Below, piece by piece: positions 1-7,414 of a stretch of 33,171 nt of DNA; position 1 is the first letter of the stretch, and every line of letters begins with the position of its first letter. The notes beneath the pieces were generated by a model. It was not told where the DNA came from, ran no database searches, and saw only the letters and a list, made by a program, of their open reading frames with translations. The translations under genes were made by a program, and so were the position numbers. Origin of the DNA: Campylobacteraceae bacterium (lineage in GTDB: Bacteria; Campylobacterota; Campylobacteria; Campylobacterales; Sulfurovaceae); NCBI GenBank assembly GCA_026986355.1, contig JALSOO010000155.1, positions 1 to 33,171 of the forward strand. Direction: 5' to 3'.

Positions 1-5
1 AACAT
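1..5 (-). CDS. Start of a leftward gene cut by the window edge
   Basis: Reading the minus strand, an ATG occupies 5-3. It is preceded by AGGAG (plus 12-16) at a 6-base spacing and by a TATAAT hexamer (plus 36-41). This is a convincing start signal for a gene running off the left edge, divergent from the gene at 80. Only the start codon and two bases are visible, so nothing can be said about its product. Confidence 0.45.
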
Positions 6-79
6 ACCCCTCTCCTAATTTTTAAATCAAAAATGATTATACAAATAATAACTTTAGAAAGATTTAGCTAGAGTGAATT

Positions 80-598
80 ATGAAAAAATTAGAATCAGAA
101 TCAATCAATCAACTTTTAGAGATTATCTCAAACTATCCTGGATTAAGAGTATCACAATTTTCAGATGGAGGAGAGGTGTTCTCTAATATATTATATAGTC
201 TATGTGTAGAGCGTGGATATGAGTATCAACTCAATGTTTTCAATGAAGATTTTTATATAAAAGCCAAAAATCTGTATGGAGGCGATAAACTATCTTTTGT
301 CAAACTAATTAAATGGACTCAACGTAGATACGCATCATTGGCAAAACAGTATGATGTACTCTTTGTTACAGCAACAGTACCCAATGAGCATCGTGAGTTA
401 TTTACAAAAAATATCTATTCTCATATCAAAAGTGCTGGTCATATTATTCTATTTTTAGAAAAAGGGAATTATCAAGATATTGATGAGTGGAGAAGTTTTT
501 TAGAAGAGTATCTATTTGTCTCTATTAGCACATTAGATATATTTGAAAATTATGAAATTCTTATTGCTAAAAAAATGCATGGTTGGGGAGGAAAATAG
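80..598 (+). CDS. Unrecognised 172-aa cytoplasmic protein
   Basis: I do not recognise this family. The protein has no signal peptide or membrane segment. Its middle and C-terminal part (about residues 92-165) alternates hydrophobic strands and helices: YDVLFVTATVP, a helix with HIKSAG, HIILFLEKG, and a final strand near YEILIAKK. That is the order of the late strands of a Rossmann-type, methyltransferase-like fold, but no glycine-rich SAM motif is visible, so this is only a structural guess. It starts at ATG 80 after a weak GAGTG ribosome site. It is divergent from the gene at the left edge and is followed by about 300 bases without a clear gene. A paralogue of a methyltransferase that lost cofactor binding is one alternative. 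Confidence 0.75.
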   Translation: MKKLESESINQLLEIISNYPGLRVSQFSDGGEVFSNILYSLCVERGYEYQLNVFNEDFYIKAKNLYGGDKLSFVKLIKWTQRRYASLAKQYDVLFVTATVPNEHRELFTKNIYSHIKSAGHIILFLEKGNYQDIDEWRSFLEEYLFVSISTLDIFENYEILIAKKMHGWGGK

Positions 599-653
599 AA
601 TTTTTATTTAAAAAATTTGATAGTCTTATATTTTTCCTTACTAGAGGTAAGTT

Positions 654-782
654 ATGGGAAAAGTAAAAAGAGATTATAGAATATTAAATATAAAACTATC
701 TATGAGAGTTCTTTGGGAAATATTGAGGAGAATATCGTTACTCTCATGGGGCGTAGTATATCCCCACAATGTGTCTCAATAG
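654..782 (+). CDS. Possible 42-aa basic small protein
   Basis: An ATG at 654 preceded by GAGG opens 42 codons ending at TAG 780-782. The peptide is basic (MGKVKRDYR at its start) with a possible amphipathic helix in the middle. It lies in the otherwise gene-free 599-901 interval. Support is only the start signal and open frame; chance occurrence in AT-rich DNA is quite possible. A 5-bp hairpin (TGGGG 747-751 with CCCCA 762-766) lies inside it, so a small RNA is an alternative. I see no other gene in 599-901. Confidence 0.2.
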   Translation: MGKVKRDYRILNIKLSMRVLWEILRRISLLSWGVVYPHNVSQ

Positions 783-857
783 TGAATAATCTCTCTTTAT
801 CATAAAAAAAACTACTCTGTTAAAATATATTTTAAGTTACTTTATGTTATCCTTTGA

Positions 858-886
858 TATAAATTAATAGTTATAGTTAACTATTA
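858..886 (+). promoter_or_regulatory. -10 box followed by a 9-bp inverted repeat before the LysM gene
   Basis: An extended -10 (TGATATAAA, hexamer 858-863) precedes a perfect inverted repeat: TAATAGTTA (865-873) and TAACTATTA (878-886) with a 4-base spacer. The repeat would cover the predicted transcription start, and the AAGGAG ribosome site follows at about 891. Position suggests an operator or a 5' stem-loop controlling the LysM protein; this is inference. Confidence 0.4.
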
Positions 887-901
887 TTACAAGGAGAAAT
901 T

Positions 902-1657
902 ATGTATTACAGTTCAAATAAAACTAACAGTTCTTACTACAATGCCTATAAAGAAGAGATGGAATCCTTAGAAGATTATAATAATGAGTTTTCATTTCAA
1001 ACAATTATTAAAATTGCTTTTATAATTCTCTCTCTAGGACTATTTACTGTTTTAACCATTTATCTTGTTAATCACTTCTCTACAGATAGTAAAGAGTCTA
1101 TTATTACACAAGATATTCAAAAAAAAGAGATTCCAAGAGTAGTATCGTTAGAAGAGAATCTACCTAAAAGTATTCAATTTCAAGAGCCTAAAAAATCATC
1201 TACTGAAAAAAACGTACAGATAAGCCCAAAAGAGGTTGCACGTATAGTACAAATTATTCTTGCACAGATGAATCATAAAGAAGAACTTCCTTTAGAGAAA
1301 CAACTCATAGAGGCCAAAAAAGAGAGAATTGATACCAAAACACTACAAGAGAGTAATCATTATAATAAAGTAGTTATTGCAACATCAAATAGTACTAAAA
1401 ATCTACTAGATAGTGATTTATTATCAAAAGGGGAAAATCCCTCTTCTACTTATGAACAAGCTCTTAAAAAAGAGCTTGATGTTCGTTCAAATGAGATGAG
1501 AATAATTATTGTTAAAAGGGGTGACAACCTTTCAAGAATAGCCAAAAGAGCGTATGGAGATAGAGATGCTTATCCTAAAATATTTAAAGCAAATCCAGAA
1601 GTTCTCAAAAATCCAAATCAGATATTTGCAGGTCAAAAGTTACGCATTCCTGCTTAA
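902..1657 (+). CDS. Membrane-anchored LysM-domain protein
   Basis: The 251-aa protein has a short cytoplasmic N-terminus, one transmembrane segment (about residues 35-57), a charged, probably periplasmic linker (60-195) and a C-terminal LysM domain (about 203-250). The LysM core is visible as VKRGDNLSRIAKRAYGD, then YPKIFKANPEVLKNPNQI and a final GQKLRIP. LysM binds peptidoglycan glycan strands, so the protein probably tethers the inner membrane to the cell wall or senses it. The start is firm: AAGGAG lies 7 bases before ATG 902. It is followed 58 bases later by the DUF420 gene in the same direction. No catalytic domain is present, so it is not itself a hydrolase. Confidence 0.85.
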   Translation: MYYSSNKTNSSYYNAYKEEMESLEDYNNEFSFQTIIKIAFIILSLGLFTVLTIYLVNHFSTDSKESIITQDIQKKEIPRVVSLEENLPKSIQFQEPKKSSTEKNVQISPKEVARIVQIILAQMNHKEELPLEKQLIEAKKERIDTKTLQESNHYNKVVIATSNSTKNLLDSDLLSKGENPSSTYEQALKKELDVRSNEMRIIIVKRGDNLSRIAKRAYGDRDAYPKIFKANPEVLKNPNQIFAGQKLRIPA

Positions 1658-1715
1658 GTCAATTTAAGAATATCCTGCTATATTTAAATCCAAAATTCAA
1701 CTATTAGGAAAAATT

Positions 1716-2195
1716 ATGGATTATATGTTTCAAGCAGGATTTTTAGGTACACGTGCTCCTTTTTTTATGGATTTTGTTACTCTTATAGTAGCATTCCTAC
1801 CTCTTTTACTATTCATTGCTATTGGAATGGCAAAAAGAAAAACCTATAAACTACATGCCTTTACTCAAACCGTTATTTTTATTGTCTCTTTTATTGTTGT
1901 AGGATATTTTGAATATGGTGTTCGATTGGGTGGTGGGTTTAATAATTTTATGGAGGGGAGTCATGCTTCACATGACTATGCTTTATGGGTTCTTATTATT
2001 CATATTATTATTGCTACAATATCCCTCATTGTATGGGTGAGAACACTTCTATTAGCCTATAAAGCAAATATGAGAGGTGAGCTAGTTGGCTCTTTTTCTG
2101 CCTCTCATAAAAAAGCAGGATTTTATACCTTTATTGCTATTTGCCTAACAGCATTTACAGGAATATGGGTCTATCTTTTACTTTTTGTATATTAA
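1716..2195 (+). CDS. DUF420-family membrane protein
   Basis: The 159-aa protein has four hydrophobic segments (about residues 20-40, 47-67, 88-112 and 135-158) separated by short loops. Conserved-looking histidines lie near membrane boundaries: LHAFTQ, SHASH, IIHII and SHKKAG. The length, the N-terminal GFLGTRAP stretch and the histidine pattern fit the DUF420 family. Some members (the YozB/CtaM type in Firmicutes) are tied to haem-copper oxidase assembly. No oxidase gene is nearby, so that role is only suggested by family. An AGGA ribosome site precedes ATG 1716. The stop codon overlaps a hairpin shared with the convergent glycosyltransferase. Confidence 0.8.
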   Translation: MDYMFQAGFLGTRAPFFMDFVTLIVAFLPLLLFIAIGMAKRKTYKLHAFTQTVIFIVSFIVVGYFEYGVRLGGGFNNFMEGSHASHDYALWVLIIHIIIATISLIVWVRTLLLAYKANMRGELVGSFSASHKKAGFYTFIAICLTAFTGIWVYLLLFVY

Positions 2196-2217
2196 TGAGA
2201 GTATCAATTGCTCTCAT
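2195..2217. terminator. Hairpin between convergent genes
   Basis: A 7-bp perfect stem (ATGAGAG 2195-2201 with CTCTCAT 2211-2217, 9-base loop) overlaps the stop codons of the DUF420 gene and of the leftward glycosyltransferase. It could serve both strands. U-rich tails are weak, so intrinsic termination is uncertain. Confidence 0.4.
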
Positions 2218-3410
2218 ATCACACTTTCTCTTATCTTTTTATCTTTTAAATAGCTATATTTTATCATTTTATCATTTTCAAGAGCAATGCTCTTAATTAA
2301 TGATAGATATTTATTTACCACTATCTCTTCGGAAAAGTTCTCTATTACCTTTTTTCTGCCATTTCTTCCCATATAGATTAACTCTATATTCGATAAATTT
2401 AGCATTTTTTTCATTGCTTTGGCTAACTCTACACTATTTTTCACTTTGACTAGATAACCATTAACTCCATTATCTACTATATCCCTACAACCTGTAACAT
2501 CTGTTGTAATAATTGGCTTGGACATACTTGATGCTTCTAGTAAAACTCTTGATAACCCTTCACGATAAGAGGGAAGTACCACACAATCTACTTTATCAAT
2601 CTCATCTTGCACACTATCAGAGTGTCCAAGATACTCGATAAGTCCCTCATCTATCCAAGAGTCTAACTCATTTTGAGATATAGCAGTAGGATTTGAGTGA
2701 TAGAGTGAACCTAGAATTTTAAAGGTACATCTATTGGCATATTTAGTTGATTTAATTATACGTATTGCCTCAATATATTCACTAATTCCCTTATCTTTTA
2801 TCAATCGTGCAATCATCAAAAAGGTAAATTTTCTTTTGTTAGTTAAACTATTTTGTGACTTAAAACGGTTCGTATCAATACCTGAACCTAGAATTAAACG
2901 TGTATTATCCTCTTTTACTAATTTTTTTTCCATAAATAGAGTCATGTCATCACTATTTTGAAAAACTACAAGATTATTATAGATAGAGACTCTGTATAGC
3001 CAACGTGCTATATGAGAGGATAGGTTCTCATTTAAAAATACTGTTCCTAAGCCTGTTATATTATTTAAAGTAGGGATACTAAGAACTTTTCCAGCTAAGG
3101 AGCTGTAGATATTTGGTTTTATAGTATAGTTTAAAATCAAATCAGGTTTCAACTCTTTATAAAGTTTATAAAAATCATATATAAGCATTAAATCTACAAA
3201 AGGGTTTACCCCTCTATTATCTATCTTAATATTATGATATATAAAACCTTCATCTTCTAACTGTTGGCTATAGTCATCTCTTGGGGCTATCAATATAACC
3301 TTATATCCCTCTCTTTTTAATCTTCTAATAAGAGCTAATCTAAAATTATAGATATTCCATGATGTATTGACTACAATTGCTACTGTTTTTATTGAATTAT
3401 TATTTAACAT
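2214..3410 (-). CDS. GT4-family glycosyltransferase (last gene of EPS operon)
   Basis: The 398-aa enzyme has the GT-B layout. The N-terminal acceptor domain opens with TVAIVVNTSWNIYNFR, and the C-terminal nucleotide-sugar domain carries FLMIARLIKDKGI and the retaining-GT EX7E motif in EGLSRVLLE, followed by KPIITTDVTGCRDIV. GT4 enzymes move a sugar from a nucleotide donor to a lipid-linked acceptor at the inner face of the membrane. The N-terminal half resembles PglA-type transferases, but donor and acceptor cannot be read from sequence. It is the last gene of the overlapping leftward operon, starting inside the end of the deacetylase gene (11-bp overlap), which implies translational coupling. 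Confidence 0.88.
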   Translation of the reverse strand: MLNNNSIKTVAIVVNTSWNIYNFRLALIRRLKREGYKVILIAPRDDYSQQLEDEGFIYHNIKIDNRGVNPFVDLMLIYDFYKLYKELKPDLILNYTIKPNIYSSLAGKVLSIPTLNNITGLGTVFLNENLSSHIARWLYRVSIYNNLVVFQNSDDMTLFMEKKLVKEDNTRLILGSGIDTNRFKSQNSLTNKRKFTFLMIARLIKDKGISEYIEAIRIIKSTKYANRCTFKILGSLYHSNPTAISQNELDSWIDEGLIEYLGHSDSVQDEIDKVDCVVLPSYREGLSRVLLEASSMSKPIITTDVTGCRDIVDNGVNGYLVKVKNSVELAKAMKKMLNLSNIELIYMGRNGRKKVIENFSEEIVVNKYLSLIKSIALENDKMIKYSYLKDKKIRESVI

Positions 3411-4374
3411 ACTCTTTTACCTCTTCCATTGTAAGTGAGAGCATTCTATAATCGTCTTTAAGCTTTTGAAAATAGATAAGTAGCTCTTCTAAATTTTTTA
3501 AATTCTTCTCTTGATTTTCTCCAAAGTTATGAGGGTGCCACCATAGATGAAAATTCTCTTTGTGTATTGCTGAATACCTCATCGCTCTTTTGATTCTATA
3601 AATTTTTAATTTTTCTAAAAATGATAATTTTGGGAAATAGGGTCTTAACATTATGCTTGATTTTAGTTCCATCACTCCTTGTGTTGATTTTGGCTTACTG
3701 CAATGATGTCCTGATATATTTATATAGGTATCTACAAGTCTATATAGACGTAATAGAGTTGATTTGGAGGGTTTGTCTCCATCACTATATGCCCAATGAG
3801 TAGGATTGCCTCTATATGTTGATATATTTAAACTTTTTAAACTATTAATAGAGTTAGTGTCAATTTGATTACGAGGAAAAACTAATGATTTTAAGCTATA
3901 ACCTCTCTTTTGGGCTACCTCTATGGCTTTGGATATATCTATCTCAAAAGCCTCTTTTGATTTTAGAGGTTCATAGGTAAAAAAGTGAGAATAGGTATGT
4001 GTGGCTAACTCCTGATTTGGAGTTGAAGCAATAAGTGAGATAAGCTTTTTTGCTGTGTGCATTTTGGAGAACTCTTTGGAGTAGGGAGGTTTGAGAGTAT
4101 CTAGATAGATATAGGGGTCTACTTTTTTATCAATATAGTTAGGTAGCGTTGATGGTTTATCTTTTTGTATCTCTTCTATACTATCATAAAATAGAAATCC
4201 AACCGTTGCCCATGTTGCATGAATATTATATTTTTTAAAAAGAGCTAATATTTTTGGAATAACTGTATATACAGCTACTAAATTATCTTGATAGCTCTCT
4301 AGTGTTCTATTTGCTCGTACTCCCCAAAAGAGTTCAAAATCTAAAGATATAGTAAATGTTCCGTTACTACTCAT
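3400..4374 (-). CDS. NodB-like polysaccharide deacetylase
   Basis: The 324-aa protein has NodB-fold metal-site motifs: TISLDFELFWG near the N-terminus (D12, E14) and ATHTYSH with H126 and H130 as likely metal ligands. IHATWATVGFL, between them, is the typical second strand. This family removes acetyl groups from N-acetyl sugars. No signal peptide is visible, so it probably acts in the cytoplasm on lipid-linked precursor sugars rather than on finished polymer. A C-terminal HLWWHPHNFG stretch fits the histidine-containing motif common in cytoplasmic members of EPS clusters. It overlaps both neighbours by 8-11 bases. Confidence 0.85.
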   Translation of the reverse strand: MSSNGTFTISLDFELFWGVRANRTLESYQDNLVAVYTVIPKILALFKKYNIHATWATVGFLFYDSIEEIQKDKPSTLPNYIDKKVDPYIYLDTLKPPYSKEFSKMHTAKKLISLIASTPNQELATHTYSHFFTYEPLKSKEAFEIDISKAIEVAQKRGYSLKSLVFPRNQIDTNSINSLKSLNISTYRGNPTHWAYSDGDKPSKSTLLRLYRLVDTYINISGHHCSKPKSTQGVMELKSSIMLRPYFPKLSFLEKLKIYRIKRAMRYSAIHKENFHLWWHPHNFGENQEKNLKNLEELLIYFQKLKDDYRMLSLTMEEVKEYVK

Positions 4375-5539
4375 GACAAAGTACCTCTCTATATTGAGAT
4401 GATATATTTTCTACAGAGAACTCTTTGGCTCTATTAAATGCTCTCTCTTGATAGTCACAACTTATATTATCATTACTAAAAATATAGTATATAGATTTAA
4501 TTAAAGCATCAATATCACCAACACCATATAAGATACCAAACTTACCTATATCCATTCCAGAGGATAATTGTTTTGAACTATCACTATCAGGAGCTAATAT
4601 CTCTCTAGGTCCACTTAGACAATCACTAGAGATAACTACTGTTTTACATAACATTGCCTCTAATATAACATTTGGAAATCCCTCTACTGAAGAGGTTGAG
4701 ATAAAAACATCGGACCTTTTTATATACTTGAATGGATTCTCTACCTGTCCTAAAAAGTGAATACGTTTATCAACAGATAGCTCTTTGGCTAGTTGCTCTA
4801 ATCTCTCTCTCTCCTCTCCATTTCCCAATATAATAAGCTCAATATCTGACTCTAATCTACTAATTGCTTCTATCGCATCATGAAATCGTTTTAATGGGAT
4901 TAATCTACCTACTGCAATAATATATCGTTTATGACTCTTAAATATAAAATCATCTATAGGTTCACTAGACTCTTTTACTATACTATCTATATCATAGGGA
5001 TTATAGATAACTCTCTCACTCTCACTTCTAAAAAAGTGTCTATTAAAATCATTTTTCATTGCTATAGAGATATGGATAATTTTATTGGCTCTAGGATAGA
5101 GATACCTAATAAATAGTAGATTTATTTTACCAGATAGTCCCTCATTAAAAAATCGAGAGACAACAGAACGGTTAACTACTTGAACAGTATGTTTAGAACC
5201 AAATATATATGAGAGTAGATTTACAAAATTGGCACGAAATAGATAGCTTTGTACCAAAGGTATATTATGCTTTTTTATATATTGCCTCAATTTCCACGCA
5301 TGATATGGGATATAGAGCATTTTTCTTAGACCAGATAGTGAGTCGTCCATATTGGATAGAGATACTATCTCTACTCCTTTTGGAATAGTATAAAAATTAT
5401 TATTGGCTAATACCAAGATGGTTACTCTATGATTATCCTCTACAAATTGTTTAGATAGTGTTAAGATTGCTCTCTCTGCACCACCTTCGCAAAGAGAGTT
5501 GATAAGAAATACGATAGAACATCTCTTTTTATTAGACAT
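4367..5539 (-). CDS. GT4-family glycosyltransferase
   Basis: This GT-B glycosyltransferase carries SLCEGGAERAILTLSKQF at its N-terminus, a signature of PglH/PglJ-like GT4 enzymes. The C-terminal donor domain has IIAVGRLIPLKRF and EGFPNVILE (EX7E). The open frame extends to 5572, but I prefer the ATG at 5539. It has GAGAGG about 7 bases upstream, an 8-bp overlap with the stop of the gene before it, and brings the GGAER motif to the usual distance from the N-terminus (390 aa). It probably adds one sugar of the repeat unit. Sugar identity is unknown. Confidence 0.87.
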   Translation of the reverse strand: MSNKKRCSIVFLINSLCEGGAERAILTLSKQFVEDNHRVTILVLANNNFYTIPKGVEIVSLSNMDDSLSGLRKMLYIPYHAWKLRQYIKKHNIPLVQSYLFRANFVNLLSYIFGSKHTVQVVNRSVVSRFFNEGLSGKINLLFIRYLYPRANKIIHISIAMKNDFNRHFFRSESERVIYNPYDIDSIVKESSEPIDDFIFKSHKRYIIAVGRLIPLKRFHDAIEAISRLESDIELIILGNGEERERLEQLAKELSVDKRIHFLGQVENPFKYIKRSDVFISTSSVEGFPNVILEAMLCKTVVISSDCLSGPREILAPDSDSSKQLSSGMDIGKFGILYGVGDIDALIKSIYYIFSNDNISCDYQERAFNRAKEFSVENISSQYREVLCHE

Positions 5540-6659
5540 AATCGACCTCTCTTTGATAAAAAATATTCTCATACTTTTTCATAATAGTAGTTTTGGAGTA
5601 ACGTCTATAGACCGAATCTCTAATGATTGACTCTTCAAATCCAAACTCTACTGCCTTGACAATAGTTTTAGCCAAAGCATAAACATCTCCATTTTCAACA
5701 GAAAATCCATTGATTCCCTCTTGAATAATCTCTGTTACTCCACCTTTACAGGCAAAAGCAACAATAGGTGTACCAACTGCATTTGCTTCTAGTAGTACAT
5801 TTGGAAATCCCTCATGTTCAGAGGTCAAGAGAGATAGATTAGCACTTTTCATATAGGGATAGGGGTTTGTTTGATGCCCCTCAAAATGGATACGACTATT
5901 AATATTTAACTCTCTACTTAAAGCTTTTAAATTATTCTCTTCTGCACCAGAGCCTACAATCATTAATGTATAGTTTATAGGTAAAAGAGAGAATGCTTTC
6001 AAGAGTAAATCGTGTCGTTTTCTTTTGCGTAGTGTTCCTACCGATATTAAAGATATTTGATTATCTTCAACTCTATTATCTATAGGTTCATCAGCTAACT
6101 CTTCTATCTTTGATATATCAATTGGATTATTAATCAACACTATTTTTGATGAGGTTTTAGGATAGTGTATCTCTAAATCTCTTTTCATATCTTCTGATTG
6201 AGCAATAATTACATCAAAATTTTTATAAACCTTACGATAGAGAGAGTCAAAAAGCTTAGGATACTTCTCCTCTTGGTTTTGCAATGAGACAATATTTGTC
6301 TCTCTTGAAATCCATTGTGTTTCTGGTAATAACTGTTTCATAAGAGGTATAAATGGAGCAATAGCAATATTTAGATGACCAATACCTGTAAAAACACTAT
6401 TTGGTTCTATTTTATAAATCTCTTTTAAACATTTAGATATACCTTTTTTGATAGATATAGCCTCCAAATCATGAACAGCAATAGATGGGTCAAGTAGACC
6501 CTTGAGTGTACCAATATTTTTAAAAATAATAAGGTGTACTTCATCTCCATTGGATAGAAAATGGTTTAGGATATTAACCATCATTCGCTCTGCACCACCC
6601 ATTGTTAATTCATGTATAACACCTACAATTCGTTGACTTTTTATTGAACTCTTTCTCAT
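5532..6659 (-). CDS. GT4-family glycosyltransferase
   Basis: The 375-aa GT-B enzyme has ELTMGGAERMMVNIL at its N-terminus and, in the donor domain, LISVGTLRKRKRH followed by EGFPNVLLE (EX7E) and GTPIVAFACKGGVTEII. It is clearly related to the next gene downstream (shared GGAER and EGFPNV motifs), so the two may be an old duplication that adds similar sugars. The start at 6659 overlaps the stop of the FemAB-like gene by 4 bases (ATGA), a usual coupled arrangement. Donor and acceptor are not predictable. Confidence 0.88.
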   Translation of the reverse strand: MRKSSIKSQRIVGVIHELTMGGAERMMVNILNHFLSNGDEVHLIIFKNIGTLKGLLDPSIAVHDLEAISIKKGISKCLKEIYKIEPNSVFTGIGHLNIAIAPFIPLMKQLLPETQWISRETNIVSLQNQEEKYPKLFDSLYRKVYKNFDVIIAQSEDMKRDLEIHYPKTSSKIVLINNPIDISKIEELADEPIDNRVEDNQISLISVGTLRKRKRHDLLLKAFSLLPINYTLMIVGSGAEENNLKALSRELNINSRIHFEGHQTNPYPYMKSANLSLLTSEHEGFPNVLLEANAVGTPIVAFACKGGVTEIIQEGINGFSVENGDVYALAKTIVKAVEFGFEESIIRDSVYRRYSKTTIMKKYENIFYQREVDYV

Positions 6660-7414
6660 AGAAACAGCCTCTCTTGTATCTTTTTTAGAGCATAATAGGG
6701 TAGTGTATAGTAGTTATAACGGACTACTTTTACTCCTCCATGCGAAGCCTTGAATTTGTCAATCCCTGCCAAAGGAGAGTGTGGGTTATTGGTGTATCCA
6801 CCCCAATCAAAGGTGCTAAAGCCTAAATCTTTAAACTCCAATATTGTTTTCCAGTGAAGAGAGTGGTTTATCCACCCTATTTGAGCTTTTCTATGTATAT
6901 TTTGCTCTTTATATAGTGTTGATATGGAGTGTTGTAGACGTACTATTCCACTCTCTCTATCCAATAGATAGAGTTGAATATTGGTTAGCTCTCCATTCAA
7001 ATATCCTTTGATATAAAAGATATTATTACCATATTTATCAATAGATTTTTTGTTAATCATAGGTAGATTTTTAGCTTTTGCAAAATCTCTATAGGCTTCT
7101 AAAAATATCTCTTTGCTATCATAATCACAAGAGAGAGTAAAGGATTCTATCTTATCTGCTTTGCGTATTTCATTTCTGACATTGGATTTAAAAGTAGAAA
7201 ATATCTTCTCCTTATCATCTCTTAAATCATTAATTAAAGTATATAGTTTCTCTTTTTTTAACCCTATCGTATCTATATCAAATGTAGCTTGTCGATAGCA
7301 ATAGAGACCTGTCATTATCATAGTTTTGTTTAATTGCATTTTAGATGCGAACCAAAGCTCATTTAGCATTAATCCTTTTAATTTATAAGAAATTTTCAAC
7401 ATCTCTACATCCAC
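6656..7414 (-). CDS. FemAB/GNAT-like acyl or aminoacyl transferase
   Basis: The 252-aa protein resembles the FemAB-like branch of the GNAT fold. FSTFKSNVRNEIRKADK is the usual lysine/arginine-rich helix, and IVRLQHSIS, AQIGWINHSLHWKTI and the end motif FDWGGYTNNPHSPLAGIDKFKASHGG (in two parts: FDWGG, then GIDKFKASHGG) follow the family order. FemAB proteins transfer amino acids from aminoacyl-tRNA to peptidoglycan. Relatives in exopolysaccharide clusters are common, but their substrate is not established. It sits between AsnB and the glycosyltransferases, so decoration of a sugar with an acyl or aminoacyl group is plausible. An alternative start at 7402 (residue 5) has a better-spaced GGA. 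Confidence 0.7.
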   Translation of the reverse strand: MDVEMLKISYKLKGLMLNELWFASKMQLNKTMIMTGLYCYRQATFDIDTIGLKKEKLYTLINDLRDDKEKIFSTFKSNVRNEIRKADKIESFTLSCDYDSKEIFLEAYRDFAKAKNLPMINKKSIDKYGNNIFYIKGYLNGELTNIQLYLLDRESGIVRLQHSISTLYKEQNIHRKAQIGWINHSLHWKTILEFKDLGFSTFDWGGYTNNPHSPLAGIDKFKASHGGVKVVRYNYYTLPYYALKKIQERLFL

